Assembly (NCBI RefSeq): GCF_021228125.1
Contig: NZ_JAJQQS010000003.1
Coordinates: forward strand, 744,001-808,000
Direction of reading: 5' to 3'
Length of the DNA stretch: 64,000 nucleotides
Origin: Streptomyces albireticuli
GTDB taxonomy: Bacteria > Actinomycetota > Actinomycetes > Streptomycetales > Streptomycetaceae
The translations under genes were made by a program, and so were the position numbers. Below are positions 54,864 through 63,275 of the stretch, piece after piece. The notes beneath the pieces were generated by a model. It was not told the origin of the DNA. It made no database searches and worked only from the letters and a program-made list of their open reading frames with translations. How positions within the stretch are numbered: the first letter of the stretch is position 1; every line of letters starts with the position of its first letter.

Positions 54864-54967
54864 TGCCCGTTCCAGGACACCGACCGCTCCCTGACACTTC
54901 CCTGACCTCGCTCTGTCGGTGCCTGCGTGTAGCGTCGGAGACACACGTGGTCCGAGGGGAGGGCGGC

Positions 54968-56032
54968 ATGGTGATCAGCAGCGCACGGCCGAGGCGCCGG
55001 GGAAGCCTCGCGTACATCGGTTCGTTCACGGAGGCGGGCGGCCCCGGTCTGACCGTCGCCGAGGCCGATCCGGGCACCGGCGCCCTGACGCCGGTGCACT
55101 CCACCGACGTCGTCGTGAACCCGTCGTTCCTCGCGCTCTCGCCGGGCGCCGACGTCCTCTACGCGGTGAGCGAGACCGACGAGGGCGCCGTGGCGGCCTT
55201 CTCCCTCGCCGATCCCGCGCGGCCCGAGCCGCTCGGCGAGCCCGTGCCCGTACGGGGCGACGGCCCGACCCACCTCGTCTTCGCGGGCACGCACGTCTTC
55301 ACCGCCAACTACGGTTCGGGCAGCGTGAGCGCCCTGCCGGTCCGTACGGGCGGCGGCCTCGGCGCGCCGGTGGCGGTCCTGCCGCACCGGGGCGGCGGCC
55401 CGGTCGCCGACCGGCAGGAGGCTCCGCACGCGCACGCCGTCGTGCCCGACCCCTCCGGCCGCTGGCTCCTCGCCGTCGACCTCGGTACGGACTCGGTGTG
55501 GATCCACGCCCTGGACCCCGTGTCCGGCCTGCCCCGCCCGCACCACGAGGCGGCGCTGCGGCCCGGCACCGGCCCACGGCACCTGGTCTTCCACCCGCGG
55601 GGCGACCGGGCCTACGTGCTCAACGAGCTGGAGTCGACGGTCACGGTGTGCCGCTGGGACGCGGCGAAGGGGGCCCTGGAGCCGCTGGGCGAGACCCGAG
55701 TCGTACCGCCGGACGCCGACGTCGTGAACTACCCTTCGGCGCCCGTGGTGTCCTCCGACGGACGGTTCCTGTGGGTCGCCAACCGCGGGCACGACAGCGT
55801 CACCACCCTCGCCCTCGACGCCTCGGGGGACGGCCTGGAGCTCCGCTCGGCGGTCGGCTGCGGGGGCCGCTGGCCCCGGGACCTGACACCGCACCCCGCG
55901 GGGCGTCATCTGTACGCGGCCAACGAGCGCTCCGGTGACGTCGCGTGGTTCACCGTCGACGCCACCACCGGCATACCGCGTCCCGGCGGCGCGCTCCCGG
56001 TGACCGCCGCGTCCTGTGTGATCTTCGACTGA
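54968..56032 (+). CDS. Lactonase-family seven-bladed beta-propeller protein
   Basis: A 354-residue protein of the 6-phosphogluconolactonase (Pgl) / lactonase family. It begins LAYIGSFTEAGGPGLTVAEA (about residue 14) with the YIGS/YVGTYT-like opening. Propeller landmarks are PSFLALSPGADVLYAVSE, GTGPRHLVFHPRGDRAYVLN and WPRDLTPHPAGRHLYAANER, the last being the RDLTPH-type block. No signal peptide is present, so it is cytosolic. ATG 54968 follows GAGGGGAGGG. Whether it acts on 6-phosphogluconolactone or another sugar lactone cannot be told. It has its own upstream region. Confidence 0.87.
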   Translation: MVISSARPRRRGSLAYIGSFTEAGGPGLTVAEADPGTGALTPVHSTDVVVNPSFLALSPGADVLYAVSETDEGAVAAFSLADPARPEPLGEPVPVRGDGPTHLVFAGTHVFTANYGSGSVSALPVRTGGGLGAPVAVLPHRGGGPVADRQEAPHAHAVVPDPSGRWLLAVDLGTDSVWIHALDPVSGLPRPHHEAALRPGTGPRHLVFHPRGDRAYVLNELESTVTVCRWDAAKGALEPLGETRVVPPDADVVNYPSAPVVSSDGRFLWVANRGHDSVTTLALDASGDGLELRSAVGCGGRWPRDLTPHPAGRHLYAANERSGDVAWFTVDATTGIPRPGGALPVTAASCVIFD

Positions 56033-56376
56033 GGCGTGCGGGGCGGCCGTCCGGCCGGGTTCTCCGGTAGCGGCCGGAGCCGGGCCGCGCGTACGGGCCG
56101 CGGGTCGGCCCGGAACCACACCCTCAAGCTGAACTTCAGGGTGAGAGCCGACGGCTGCCTCGGCCGGTGGCCTCCCGGGCTTCTCCGGCCGGTGGCCTCC
56201 CCGGGTGCGGGGCGGTCCACGTCCGACGCCGGTCCGTAGCCGGTCCGGCCTCACACGTGCCGAGGGGTCCCACACGTGCCGGAGGGGCCCCCGCCGGGCG
56301 GGAGCCCCTCTCCGGACACCGGGCGGGCGGCCGGCCCGTCAGGCGTGTACAGCTCGTGCGCGGTGCGCGGCGTCGC
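56033..56376. other. Gene-free stretch with duplicated GC-rich segments and a hairpin
   Basis: No convincing gene lies in these 344 bases between converging genes. GGCCGGTGGCCTCCC is repeated in tandem around 56162 and 56190, and CACACGTGCC is repeated around 56252 and 56271. GAGGGGCCCCCGCC (56282-56295) and GGGCGGGAGCCCCTC (56296-56310) form a stem with one mismatch, a likely terminator of the lactonase-family and/or chelatase-like transcripts. The short repeats look like slippage products. Confidence 0.5.
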
Positions 56377-57321
56377 TCAGCGGCCCGGCACGCCCTGCGG
56401 CGACGGCTGGGGCGTGATGCCCAGCACGCTCGCGTACTTCGCGAGGGCCAGCTTGCCGATCGCCGGGTAGGCGCCCAGCGGCTCGGCCGCCGCGCAGGAG
56501 ATCTCACGCGCGGCCTCGGCGGCGAGACCCTCGGCCACCTCGGGGCCGATCAGACACGGCGCGAGCGCCAGCTGCCGGGAGCCGGAGCCGCGCAGCTGCT
56601 CAGCGGCGCGGGCGACGGCTCCCTCCTCGTCCAGCGCGGCGGCCAGCACCGGCACGGCCAGACGGGCGGAGAGCAGCATCCCGGTGATGCCGGCGGCCTG
56701 CACGGCCTCCTCGCCACCCACCGTCGCCAGGATGATTCCGTCGGCGGCAGTTGCAACTGTGAACAGTCGGGCGCGGTCGGCGCGGGCCAGCCCGGCCTCC
56801 GAGAGGCGTACGTGCAGCGCCTCGGCGAGCAGCGGGTGCGGACCGAGCGTGTCGGTGAGCTCGGTGACGGAGCCGCTGTTCATGACCGACTGACGTATCC
56901 GCCGGAGGAGCGCGTTGTCGGGTCCGGCGAGCAGCGGCACGGTGATGGCGGTGGGCCAGCGGTCCCAGGAGTCGGCGGCGTCCTCCGCGCTGCCCGAGGC
57001 CTCGGCTTCGCGCGCGCGAGCGGCGCGCTGGGCGGCCGCGTGCGCGAGGACGGACTCCAGCGACGGGTAGCCGCCGCTGTCGCCCTCCGCGTCCACGTAG
57101 CCGATCCGCGCGTCGATGCCGGGGAGCTCGGAGCGGGCGATGCTCAGGATCTCCTCGGCGAGGCCGCGGGTGGCGGGCTCGGGTGTGCCCGGCACGGCGA
57201 GGACCAGCGGAGGCGCACCCACCGGCGCGGCCGCTGGCTCCGGTCGCCGATGCCGTCCGGGCTGACGGGGTCGCGGCATTCGTACGGGCAGGCCAGGCGC
57301 GGGCCCTGTGGGGGAGCTCAT
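56377..57321 (-). CDS. Sirohydrochlorin chelatase-like protein (CbiX/SirB type)
   Basis: A 314-residue protein with two chelatase-like half domains: LVLAVPGTPEPATRGLAEEI (about residue 40) and PTAITVPLLAGPDNALLRRI (about 125), with later ARLAVPVLAAALDEEGAVAR and RQLALAPCLIGPEVAEGLA. These match the CbiX/SirB-type proteins that insert Fe or Co into tetrapyrroles. The first block has LAVPGTP where typical SirB enzymes have a metal-binding His (LVGHGS), so catalytic competence is doubtful. The N-terminus is Pro/Arg-rich. Start ATG 57321. The GlcNAc-kinase-like gene is upstream on the same strand, 106 bases away. Confidence 0.72.
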   Translation of the reverse strand: MSSPTGPAPGLPVRMPRPRQPGRHRRPEPAAAPVGAPPLVLAVPGTPEPATRGLAEEILSIARSELPGIDARIGYVDAEGDSGGYPSLESVLAHAAAQRAARAREAEASGSAEDAADSWDRWPTAITVPLLAGPDNALLRRIRQSVMNSGSVTELTDTLGPHPLLAEALHVRLSEAGLARADRARLFTVATAADGIILATVGGEEAVQAAGITGMLLSARLAVPVLAAALDEEGAVARAAEQLRGSGSRQLALAPCLIGPEVAEGLAAEAAREISCAAAEPLGAYPAIGKLALAKYASVLGITPQPSPQGVPGR

Positions 57322-57427
57322 GGCGCCGCATGTTAGTCGTTCATCGCACCGGACCGTTCGGGCGGGTCCGTCCTGGTCTTGTCTGTCCGGATTTATTCGC
57401 CCGCGCATACGACGAATGAAGGAGTGT

Positions 57428-58543
57428 TCAGCAAATGATACGGAGCATCGCGGGATCGGCCGGCACCAGGAGACTGTCCGTCACCAACGCTCCCGCCACG
57501 CGTAATGCGCCGTCCAGCGGCTCGCCCGCGGCGTCGACCGGTCGCGCGTGAGGTAGTTGCTTTTGCAACTCTTCGCGCACGGGTGCGAGCAGGGGATCGC
57601 CCATCCGGAACAATCCGCCGACGAGTGCCACTTCATATGTCACACCGGCCCCCTCCGTTGCCTCGCCCGAGGGTCCGTCGGCATCCGGACCCGGGGTCTC
57701 GCGGCCGGAAATCGTCCGGCCGGGAGCGCGGGACGTATCGGAGATGACGGACATGTCGGAGGGTGGTCCGGGGGGCGGGCAGGCCGCGGCGGCCGTGCCG
57801 GCGATGTGCCAGGCGGCCTCACGGAGAATGGCGGCCGCGACCGGGTCGGCCGCCGCGCACACGGCGACCTCGGGGGCGAAGGACGCGAGCAGGGCGGGCC
57901 GGTCCGCCCGGGGGTACAGCAGGCCCGGCAGCCGCTCCGCGGGGCCGAACACGGCGCGCAGCCGGTCGAGCAGCGCCCGTGAACCGCCGGCCCGCCCGTC
58001 GTGCGCCCGCATGGCCGCCTCCAGCCCGGCGCGCCCGATCCAGGCACCGCCGCCGCAGTCCCCGAGCAGGTGCCCCCAGCCGTCCGCGCGCCGCCAGCCC
58101 CCCTCGGGGGACAGATCGGTGCCGAGGGCCACCAGGCCCGTACCGGCCGCCACGACGACCCCGGGACGCTGGCCCAGGGCCCCCACGTACGCGGTCACCG
58201 CGTCCGAGGCCAGGGCCAGCCGCCGGGTGCCGAGCGCCTCGCGCAGAGCGGCCGGGAGGACGGCGCGGAGCTCGTCCCCCATCCCGGCCATGCCGGTCGC
58301 GCCCACGCAGACGGCCTCGCAGCGCCCGGCGCCCGCCCGCCCGAGCAGTTCCCGGGCGGCGGGCAGCAGCTGTGCCAAGAGGCCGCGGGCGTCGACGCCG
58401 GCCGGGCCGACGGCGGTGGGCACGGGAGAGGACCAGCGCAGCGAAGGGCCCCCGCCGTCGGCGGGGGCCAGGGCGACACGGATGCCCGAGCCGCCGGAGT
58501 CGACGCCCAGGACATGGCTGGACGGCCGTGCAGGCGCGGTCAT
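57428..58543 (-). CDS. N-acetylglucosamine kinase-like ATPase (BadF/BadG family)
   Basis: A 371-residue ASKHA-fold sugar kinase. The phosphate-1 loop is VLGVDSGGSGIRVALAPADG (residue 11 onward), followed by VVVAAGTGLVALGTDLSPEG and ADGWGHLLGDCGGGAWIGRA, the diagnostic GlcNAc kinase block, and VALVGGLFRMGDPLLAPV near the end. A Pro/Ser-rich insertion of about 45 residues (about 255-300) sits between core strands and is not part of the usual fold. A TTA codon lies at plus-strand 57503-57505, in a late codon of the gene. Start ATG 58543. It probably phosphorylates N-acetylglucosamine or a related sugar, perhaps for wall recycling. Confidence 0.82.
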   Translation of the reverse strand: MTAPARPSSHVLGVDSGGSGIRVALAPADGGGPSLRWSSPVPTAVGPAGVDARGLLAQLLPAARELLGRAGAGRCEAVCVGATGMAGMGDELRAVLPAALREALGTRRLALASDAVTAYVGALGQRPGVVVAAGTGLVALGTDLSPEGGWRRADGWGHLLGDCGGGAWIGRAGLEAAMRAHDGRAGGSRALLDRLRAVFGPAERLPGLLYPRADRPALLASFAPEVAVCAAADPVAAAILREAAWHIAGTAAAACPPPGPPSDMSVISDTSRAPGRTISGRETPGPDADGPSGEATEGAGVTYEVALVGGLFRMGDPLLAPVREELQKQLPHARPVDAAGEPLDGALRVAGALVTDSLLVPADPAMLRIIC

Positions 58544-58606
58544 CGCGGCGGTCGTCTCCGCCGGGCCCGGGGCGCCGGCGACAGCCGCGCCGGAGCTCCG
58601 CCCGCA

Positions 58607-58625
58607 GGACCCCGCGCGGGGGTCC
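58607..58625. terminator. Hairpin downstream of ung
   Basis: GGACCCC (58607-58613) and GGGGTCC (58619-58625) form perfect 7-base arms with a GCGCG loop, about 22 bases past the ung stop on the minus strand. It is also inside the leader of the kinase-like gene, so it could act as an attenuator there. Confidence 0.45.
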
Positions 58626-58646
58626 GGCGCGGCGCCGGGCGCCGGA

Positions 58647-59324
58647 TCACGGAAGCCGCCAGTCCACGGGGGCCGCCCCCTGCCGGGCCAGCAGCTCGTT
58701 GGCCCGGCTGAACGGCCGGGAGCCGAAGAAGCCGCGGTCGGCGGACATGGGGGAGGGGTGGGCGGACTCCACGGACGGCACCTGGCCGAGCAGCGGGCGC
58801 AGGTTGCGGGCGTCGCGGCCCCACAGGATCGCCACCATCGGGCCGCCCCGGGCGACCAGCGCCCGGATCGCCTGCTCGGTGACCTCTTCCCAGCCCTTGC
58901 CGCGGTGCGCCGCCGGCTTGCGCGGGGCCGTGGTCAGCGCGCGGTTGAGGAGCAGCACGCCCTGGCGGGTCCATGGGGTCAGGTCCCCGTTCGAGGGCCG
59001 CGGCAGCCCCATGTCCGTGTGCATCTCGCGGTATATGTTCTCCAGGCTGCCGGGCAGCGGCCGCACCTCGGGCGCGACGGAGAAGCTCAGTCCCACGGCG
59101 TGACCCGGTGTCGGGTACGGGTCCTGACCGACGATCAGCACTCTCACTTCGTCGAAGGGCTGCTGGAAGGCCCGCAGCACATTCGCGCCCGAAGGCAGGT
59201 ACGTACGGCCCGCGGCGATCTCGGCGCGCAGGAAGTCGCCCATCGCGGCGATCCGCCCGGCCACCGGCTCCAACGCCTTGGCCCAGCCCGGTTCGACGAT
59301 CTCATTCAACGGTCGTGCAGCCAC
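58647..59324 (-). CDS. ung: Uracil-DNA glycosylase
   Basis: A 225-residue family 1 uracil-DNA glycosylase, which removes uracil from DNA in base excision repair. The catalytic water-activating motif is [20 protein letters not shown] (Asp about residue 65), and the minor-groove intercalation loop is [17 protein letters not shown] (about 185). [20 protein letters not shown] and [17 protein letters not shown] are typical internal blocks. Translation starts at GTG 59324 ([13 protein letters not shown]) with a weak ribosome binding site. It appears to be a single-gene unit. Confidence 0.95.
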   Translation of the reverse strand: MAARPLNEIVEPGWAKALEPVAGRIAAMGDFLRAEIAAGRTYLPSGANVLRAFQQPFDEVRVLIVGQDPYPTPGHAVGLSFSVAPEVRPLPGSLENIYREMHTDMGLPRPSNGDLTPWTRQGVLLLNRALTTAPRKPAAHRGKGWEEVTEQAIRALVARGGPMVAILWGRDARNLRPLLGQVPSVESAHPSPMSADRGFFGSRPFSRANELLARQGAAPVDWRLP

Positions 59325-59460
59325 GGGGCGTCACTCTACTGGCTCAGTCCGTTCCCGTACGAACGCGCCTTCCCGCCGCCGCCCGTGCGCACCCCGCCGC
59401 GCTTTGGCCGCGTGTCTCTCCGGCATCCCCCGGACGAGTGATCGCCGCGCGTCGGCAGAT

Positions 59461-59496
59461 GCTTCCGGAGGCCGCCGGGCAGCGGCCTCCGGAAGC
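59461..59496. terminator. Terminator downstream of the OYE-type oxidoreductase gene
   Basis: GCTTCCGGAGGCCGC (59461-59475) pairs perfectly with GCGGCCTCCGGAAGC (59482-59496), 15-base arms and a 6-base loop, 14 bases beyond the stop of the oxidoreductase gene on the minus strand. No T-run follows, as is common in this genus. Confidence 0.75.
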
Positions 59497-59509
59497 GCGT
59501 ACGGGCAGG

Positions 59510-60610
59510 TCAGAAGGCCCGGCCGTACTGTGCCGGCACTCGCTTGGCGGCGCCCAGCGCGTCGGCGGCGCGGTGCGCCCAGTGCGGGTCGCGCAGGAGC
59601 TCGCGGCCGAGCAGGACCGCGTCGGCCTCGCCCGCGGCGACGATCTTCTCGGCCTGCTCGGGCTCGGTGATCAGACCCGCCACGGCGGCGGGCAGCCCGG
59701 CCTCGTCCTTCACGCGGCTCGCGAACGGCACCTGGAAGCCCGGGCCGACGGGGATGACCGCGTCGGGTACGAGGCCGCCCGTGGAGACGTCGAGCAGGTC
59801 CACGCCGTGGGCCCGCAGTTCGCGCGCCAGGGCCACGGTCTGGTCCGCCGTCCAGCCCTCGCGCGCGTCGTCGGCGTTCTCCGACAGCCAGTCGGTGGCC
59901 GAGACGCGGAAGAAGACCGGCAGGTCCTCGGGCCAGACCGCGCGCACCGCGTCGACGACCTCCAGGGCGAACCGGACGCGGTTGTCGAAGGAGCCGCCGT
60001 AGGCGTCGGTGCGGTGGTTGCTGTGCGGGGAGAGGAACTCGTGGATGAGGTAGCCGTGCGCGCCGTGCACCTCGAGGACCTCGAAGCCCGCGGCCAGAGC
60101 GCGCCGGGCGGCGTCCGCGAACTGCCCCACGATCTCCTTGATCTGCTCCACCGTCAGCTCGGTGGGCGTGGGGTGGCGGTCGTCGAAGGCGACGGCGCTC
60201 GGGGCGACCGTCTGCCAGGCCTCCTCGGCGTCCGCGTAGCCGCTGCCGTGCCAGGGGCGCTTCGTCGACGCCTTGCGGCCGGCGTGCGCTATCTGGATGC
60301 CGGGTACCGTGCCGCGCTCCTTGAGGAAGGCGGTGAGCCGGCGCAGCTCCTCGGCCTGGGTGTCGTTCCAGATGCCCAGGTCCCCGGGGCTGATCCGGCC
60401 CTCCGGGGAGACGGCCGTGGCCTCCAGCAGGATCAGCCCGGCGCCGCCGATGGCGCGGGCGGAGTAGTGGGCGAAGTGCCAGTCCCGCGCCACGCCCGCG
60501 TTCGGTCCGAACGCGTCCGCGGTGTACTGGCACATGGGTGCCATCCAGACGCGGTTGGGGAAGGTCAGCGACCGAAGGGAGTAAGGCTCGAAGAGTGCGC
60601 TCACGCTCAC
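59510..60610 (-). CDS. NADH:flavin oxidoreductase / old yellow enzyme (YqjM type)
   Basis: A 366-residue FMN-dependent ene-reductase. It begins LFEPYSLRSLTFPNRVWMAP and has PMCQYTADAFGPNAG (the YqjM-type Cys region near residue 26), IQIAHAGRKASTKRPW (FMN and substrate His, His, about 110), FEVLEVHGAHGYLIHEFLSP (about 182) and the FMN phosphate region AGEADAVLLGRELLRDPHWA. It reduces activated C=C bonds with NAD(P)H. The start is GTG 60610 because GGAG lies six bases before it; a second GTG six bases on is less well placed. It is divergent from an ArsR regulator, with palindromes between, so it is probably induced by a reactive compound. Confidence 0.92.
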   Translation of the reverse strand: MSVSALFEPYSLRSLTFPNRVWMAPMCQYTADAFGPNAGVARDWHFAHYSARAIGGAGLILLEATAVSPEGRISPGDLGIWNDTQAEELRRLTAFLKERGTVPGIQIAHAGRKASTKRPWHGSGYADAEEAWQTVAPSAVAFDDRHPTPTELTVEQIKEIVGQFADAARRALAAGFEVLEVHGAHGYLIHEFLSPHSNHRTDAYGGSFDNRVRFALEVVDAVRAVWPEDLPVFFRVSATDWLSENADDAREGWTADQTVALARELRAHGVDLLDVSTGGLVPDAVIPVGPGFQVPFASRVKDEAGLPAAVAGLITEPEQAEKIVAAGEADAVLLGRELLRDPHWAHRAADALGAAKRVPAQYGRAF

Positions 60611-60683
60611 AACAGACTCCAAATGCGCTACACGGGTGGGGTGACGGGTGTGGTGTCGACCGCCGGGCGGCGACCACGGTTCG

Positions 60684-60733
60684 TACGATACCCATCGTAG
60701 TACGCCAGATGTCAAACTACGAGGATCCTCGTA
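60684..60733. promoter_or_regulatory. Two inverted repeats in the OYE/ArsR divergent promoter region
   Basis: TACGAT (60684-60689) pairs with ATCGTA (60694-60699), and TACGAGGATCCTCGTA (60718-60733) is a perfect 16-base palindrome. GGATCCTCGT recurs at 60739-60748. On the minus strand TTGACA (plus 60710-60715) is a consensus -35 for the oxidoreductase gene, flanked by the two repeats. The larger palindrome is the best candidate operator for the divergent ArsR regulator. Confidence 0.6.
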
Positions 60734-60819
60734 CAATGGGATCCTCGTCCGGTACCCTCGCCCGGCGGCGACGGCCAGGACGGCCGAGCCCGACGACGCC
60801 CGAGCCCGAAGGAGCAGCC

Positions 60820-61188
60820 GTGCGGACACAGACCCGGCCCCCGTCGACCGGCCGCTCCCTGGAGCACCCCGACCGTGACCTGATCCGCCTGGAGGACGTG
60901 CTCCACGCGCTCTCCGACCCCATGCGCCTCCAGATCGTGTGCGCGCTCGCGGGCTCCGAGGGCGAGCAGAGCTGTTCCGTCTTCGCCCTCCCGGTGAGCA
61001 AGTCCACGACCACGCACCATTTCCGGGTGCTCCGCGAGAGCGGTGTGATCACCCAGATCTACCGGGGGACCGCCAAGATGAACGCGCTGCGCCGCGACGA
61101 CCTGGAGGAGCTCTTCCCCGGGCTGCTCGACAGCGTCCTCACGGGCGCCCACCGCCAAGCGGCGCGGCTGGGGGAGGAGGGCCGGTAG
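60820..61188 (+). CDS. ArsR-family transcriptional regulator
   Basis: A 122-residue winged-helix repressor. The core is LIRLEDVLHALSDPMRLQIV (residues about 17-36), then the recognition helix region VSKSTTTHHFRVLRESGVIT (about 62-81) and the wing QIYRGTAKMNALRRDDLEEL. One Cys pair region (SCSVFAL) lies before the recognition helix, but the classical CxC metal site is absent, so the signal may not be a metal. GTG 60820 (RTQTRPPSTGRSLEH) is chosen because GAAGGAG stands six bases ahead. It is divergent from the OYE gene and most likely controls it. Confidence 0.9.
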   Translation: MRTQTRPPSTGRSLEHPDRDLIRLEDVLHALSDPMRLQIVCALAGSEGEQSCSVFALPVSKSTTTHHFRVLRESGVITQIYRGTAKMNALRRDDLEELFPGLLDSVLTGAHRQAARLGEEGR

Positions 61189-61222
61189 GCCCCCGTCCGC
61201 CGTGTGCGCGCGGCGGCGTCGG

Positions 61223-61240
61223 GGCCACGGTGCCGTGGCC
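61223..61240. terminator. Terminator between ArsR and ferredoxin reductase-like genes
   Basis: GGCCACGG (61223-61230), TG, CCGTGGCC (61233-61240): an 8-base perfect stem with a two-base loop between converging genes. It probably serves both. Confidence 0.5.
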
Positions 61241-61298
61241 GGTCCGCGCGGGCGTCAGGGGGGGGCCGGGCCCGGGCGGTGCTCCCACCGGGCCGCGG

Positions 61299-62690
61299 TC
61301 AGCCCGGCGAGCGGGGGTCAGGGGTTCCGCTCGGGGTCGCTTCCCCCGTGCCGTGGGCCGCGGCCAGCAGGCCCTCCCAGTCCGGGATCTTCACCGGCCC
61401 CCGGCCCAGGCTCCGCCCGAGCGCGGCCTCCGCCGCCTCGATCCCCAGCCAGCCCGGCCACTCGACGGGCTCCTGGCCCGCCGCCCGCAGCGCGGCACGC
61501 GCGTCCTCCGGAGGACGCCGCTCCAGCAGCGCCCCCGCGTCGGCCAGCAGCGACGTCACGGTCTCCTTGGCGCACGAGCGGTTGGTCCCGATCACCCCGG
61601 TCGGCCCCCGCTTGATCCAGCCCGCCACGTACTCGCCCGGCGCCGGCGCCCCCTCCCGCAGCACCCTCCCCCGGTCGTGCGGGACCGTCCCGCTGCCCTC
61701 GTCGAACGGCAGCCCCGCGATCGGCACCCCGCGATAGCCCACCGACCGCAGCACCAGCCCCGCCTCGATCTCCTCGAACCGGCCCGTGCCCGTCACCCCG
61801 CCCCGCCCGTCCGGAGCGGTCCGCTCGAAGCGCACCGCCCGCACCGCCTCGTCACCGAGCAGCGCCACCGGGCGCAGGAAGAACCGCAGGCGGATCCGGC
61901 GCGCCCGGCCGAGCGACGGCCGCCCGGCCCAGCCGCGCAGCACCTCGACGTTGCGCCGCACCGCGGAAGGCAGCCCGGACGGGTCGGCCCACCCCGCGTC
62001 CAGCGCGGCCTCCTCCGGCCGTACGAGCGTCTCGGCGCCCGGCAGCGCCCCCAGCTCGCGGAGCTCCTTCGTGGTGAACCGGGCCTGGGACGGGCCGCGC
62101 CGGCCCACCATGTGGACGTCCGTCACCCGGCTGTCGGCGAGCGCGGCCAGCGCCGCGTCCGGTACGTCGGTGTGCCGCAGCTCCTCGGCGCCGCGCGCCA
62201 GCACGCGGGCCACGTCGACCGCCACATTGCCCACCCCGATGACTACCGCGGAACGCGCCCCGAGCACGAAACCGCCCGGCGCCGCGTCCGGGTGGGCGCT
62301 GTACCAGGAGACGAACTCGGTGGCGGAGAAGCTGCCGGGCAGGTCCTCGCCGGGGATGCCGAGCCGCCGGTCGGTCGCGGCCCCGACGCAGTAGACCACC
62401 GCGTGGTAGAGGTCCAGCAGCCGCCGGGGCGGCAGCTCGCGGGGGCCGTCCCCCACCGCGACATTGCCGAGGAAGGTGATGCCCGGGTGCTCCAGCGTGG
62501 TCCGCAGGGTGTTCTGGAGCGACTTGATCTTCTCGTGGTCGGGCGCCACGCCGTAGCGCACCAGGCCGTACGGGCACGGCAGGCGGTCCAGGACGTCCAC
62601 CGTCACCCCGGGGACGTCCCGCTGCTGGACGAGGGCCTGCGCGGCGTAGACCCCGCTCGGTCCCGATCCGACGACTGCGACGCGAAGCAC
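61299..62690 (-). CDS. Ferredoxin--NADP+ reductase-like FAD oxidoreductase (FprA/adrenodoxin reductase type)
   Basis: A 463-residue flavoprotein of the FprA / adrenodoxin-reductase family, which moves electrons between NADPH and ferredoxins. FAD binding is LRVAVVGSGPSGVYAAQALV (residue 2 onward), followed by PCPYGLVRYGVAPDHEKIKS, the family hallmark near residue 36. NADP binding is SAVVIGVGNVAVDVARVLAR (about residue 153), with the later ATG-type block replaced by GLVLRSVGYRGVPIAGLPFD and the C-terminal VAGWIKRGPTGVIGTNR, another hallmark. GTG 62690 has AAGGGG about seven bases upstream; the longer frame beginning 62849 has no such site. No ferredoxin or P450 gene is adjacent. Confidence 0.9.
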   Translation of the reverse strand: MLRVAVVGSGPSGVYAAQALVQQRDVPGVTVDVLDRLPCPYGLVRYGVAPDHEKIKSLQNTLRTTLEHPGITFLGNVAVGDGPRELPPRRLLDLYHAVVYCVGAATDRRLGIPGEDLPGSFSATEFVSWYSAHPDAAPGGFVLGARSAVVIGVGNVAVDVARVLARGAEELRHTDVPDAALAALADSRVTDVHMVGRRGPSQARFTTKELRELGALPGAETLVRPEEAALDAGWADPSGLPSAVRRNVEVLRGWAGRPSLGRARRIRLRFFLRPVALLGDEAVRAVRFERTAPDGRGGVTGTGRFEEIEAGLVLRSVGYRGVPIAGLPFDEGSGTVPHDRGRVLREGAPAPGEYVAGWIKRGPTGVIGTNRSCAKETVTSLLADAGALLERRPPEDARAALRAAGQEPVEWPGWLGIEAAEAALGRSLGRGPVKIPDWEGLLAAAHGTGEATPSGTPDPRSPG

Positions 62691-62973
62691 GCTGGGCCCC
62701 TTCCCGCGGCAGGGCCGCAGACGTCCCGCAGAGACGTCCAGGATGGCACCGGGGGACGGGATGCGGGAGAGGCGCGCGAGACAGGCGGCCGGGGCGGCCG
62801 GAATCCGGGGGCCCGGAGTGCCGGGCCGCGCCGCTTCCGGGGGGTGCAACCCCGGGCCCGTACCAGGTGATTTCCGGGGCGCTTAATTGACGGGCGCGGC
62901 CTCACCCGGGCGTGTTAGCGTGGTGATCGTTGGTGTTCGACCGGATTTTCGAGCGAGTAGGGAGGTGAGGTTG

Positions 62974-63045
62974 ATGACCGTACTGAAGGCCGCTGCCATG
63001 CGTAGCGCCGCCCGGACCATCCTCACGTCCCGGGCCCCGGTCTGA
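62974..63045 (+). CDS. Putative 23-residue leader peptide upstream of the GNAT gene
   Basis: ATG 62974 follows GGGAGGTGAGG, one of the best ribosome binding sites in the window. It opens a 23-codon reading frame encoding MTVLKAAAMRSAARTIL then TSRAPV, ending at TGA 63043-63045. It is too short to be an ordinary protein and lies 230 bases ahead of the GNAT gene, with a GC-rich stem (63132-63151) between. This is the layout of a translated leader controlling a downstream gene. I do not recognise the peptide. Confidence 0.4.
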   Translation: MTVLKAAAMRSAARTILTSRAPV

Positions 63046-63131
63046 CCGTTCTCCGACCCTTCCGCGTGATGAGCCTTGTGCTCGGCACGAGCCTCGCGCT
63101 CGGCGCGGTGGTCGTCTCCGTGTGCTGACGG

Positions 63132-63151
63132 GGCCCCTTCCCGCAAGGGCC
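63132..63151 (+). promoter_or_regulatory. Hairpin in the leader between the short ORF and the GNAT gene
   Basis: GGCCCCTT (63132-63139) and AAGGGCC (63145-63151) form a stem with a five-base loop and one bulge. It lies 87 bases after the leader ORF stop and 124 bases before the GNAT start. It may be an attenuator arm, but no alternative pairing was demonstrated. Confidence 0.3.
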
Positions 63152-63275
63152 TTCCGACCTTGTTCCGCGGCTCTCTGCTTCTCGCGGTGCTCCGTCTGTC
63201 CTCCCGGCAGCCGGCGGTACCGGACCCTTCGGGAACGAACCGTGCCGATCCCATGAAACGGACAGTCATCCCGTC

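Noticed and set aside
63069..63128. A 19-codon hydrophobic mini-ORF after the GNAT leader ORF
   Set aside because: It has no ribosome binding site and its composition is that of GC-rich leader sequence.
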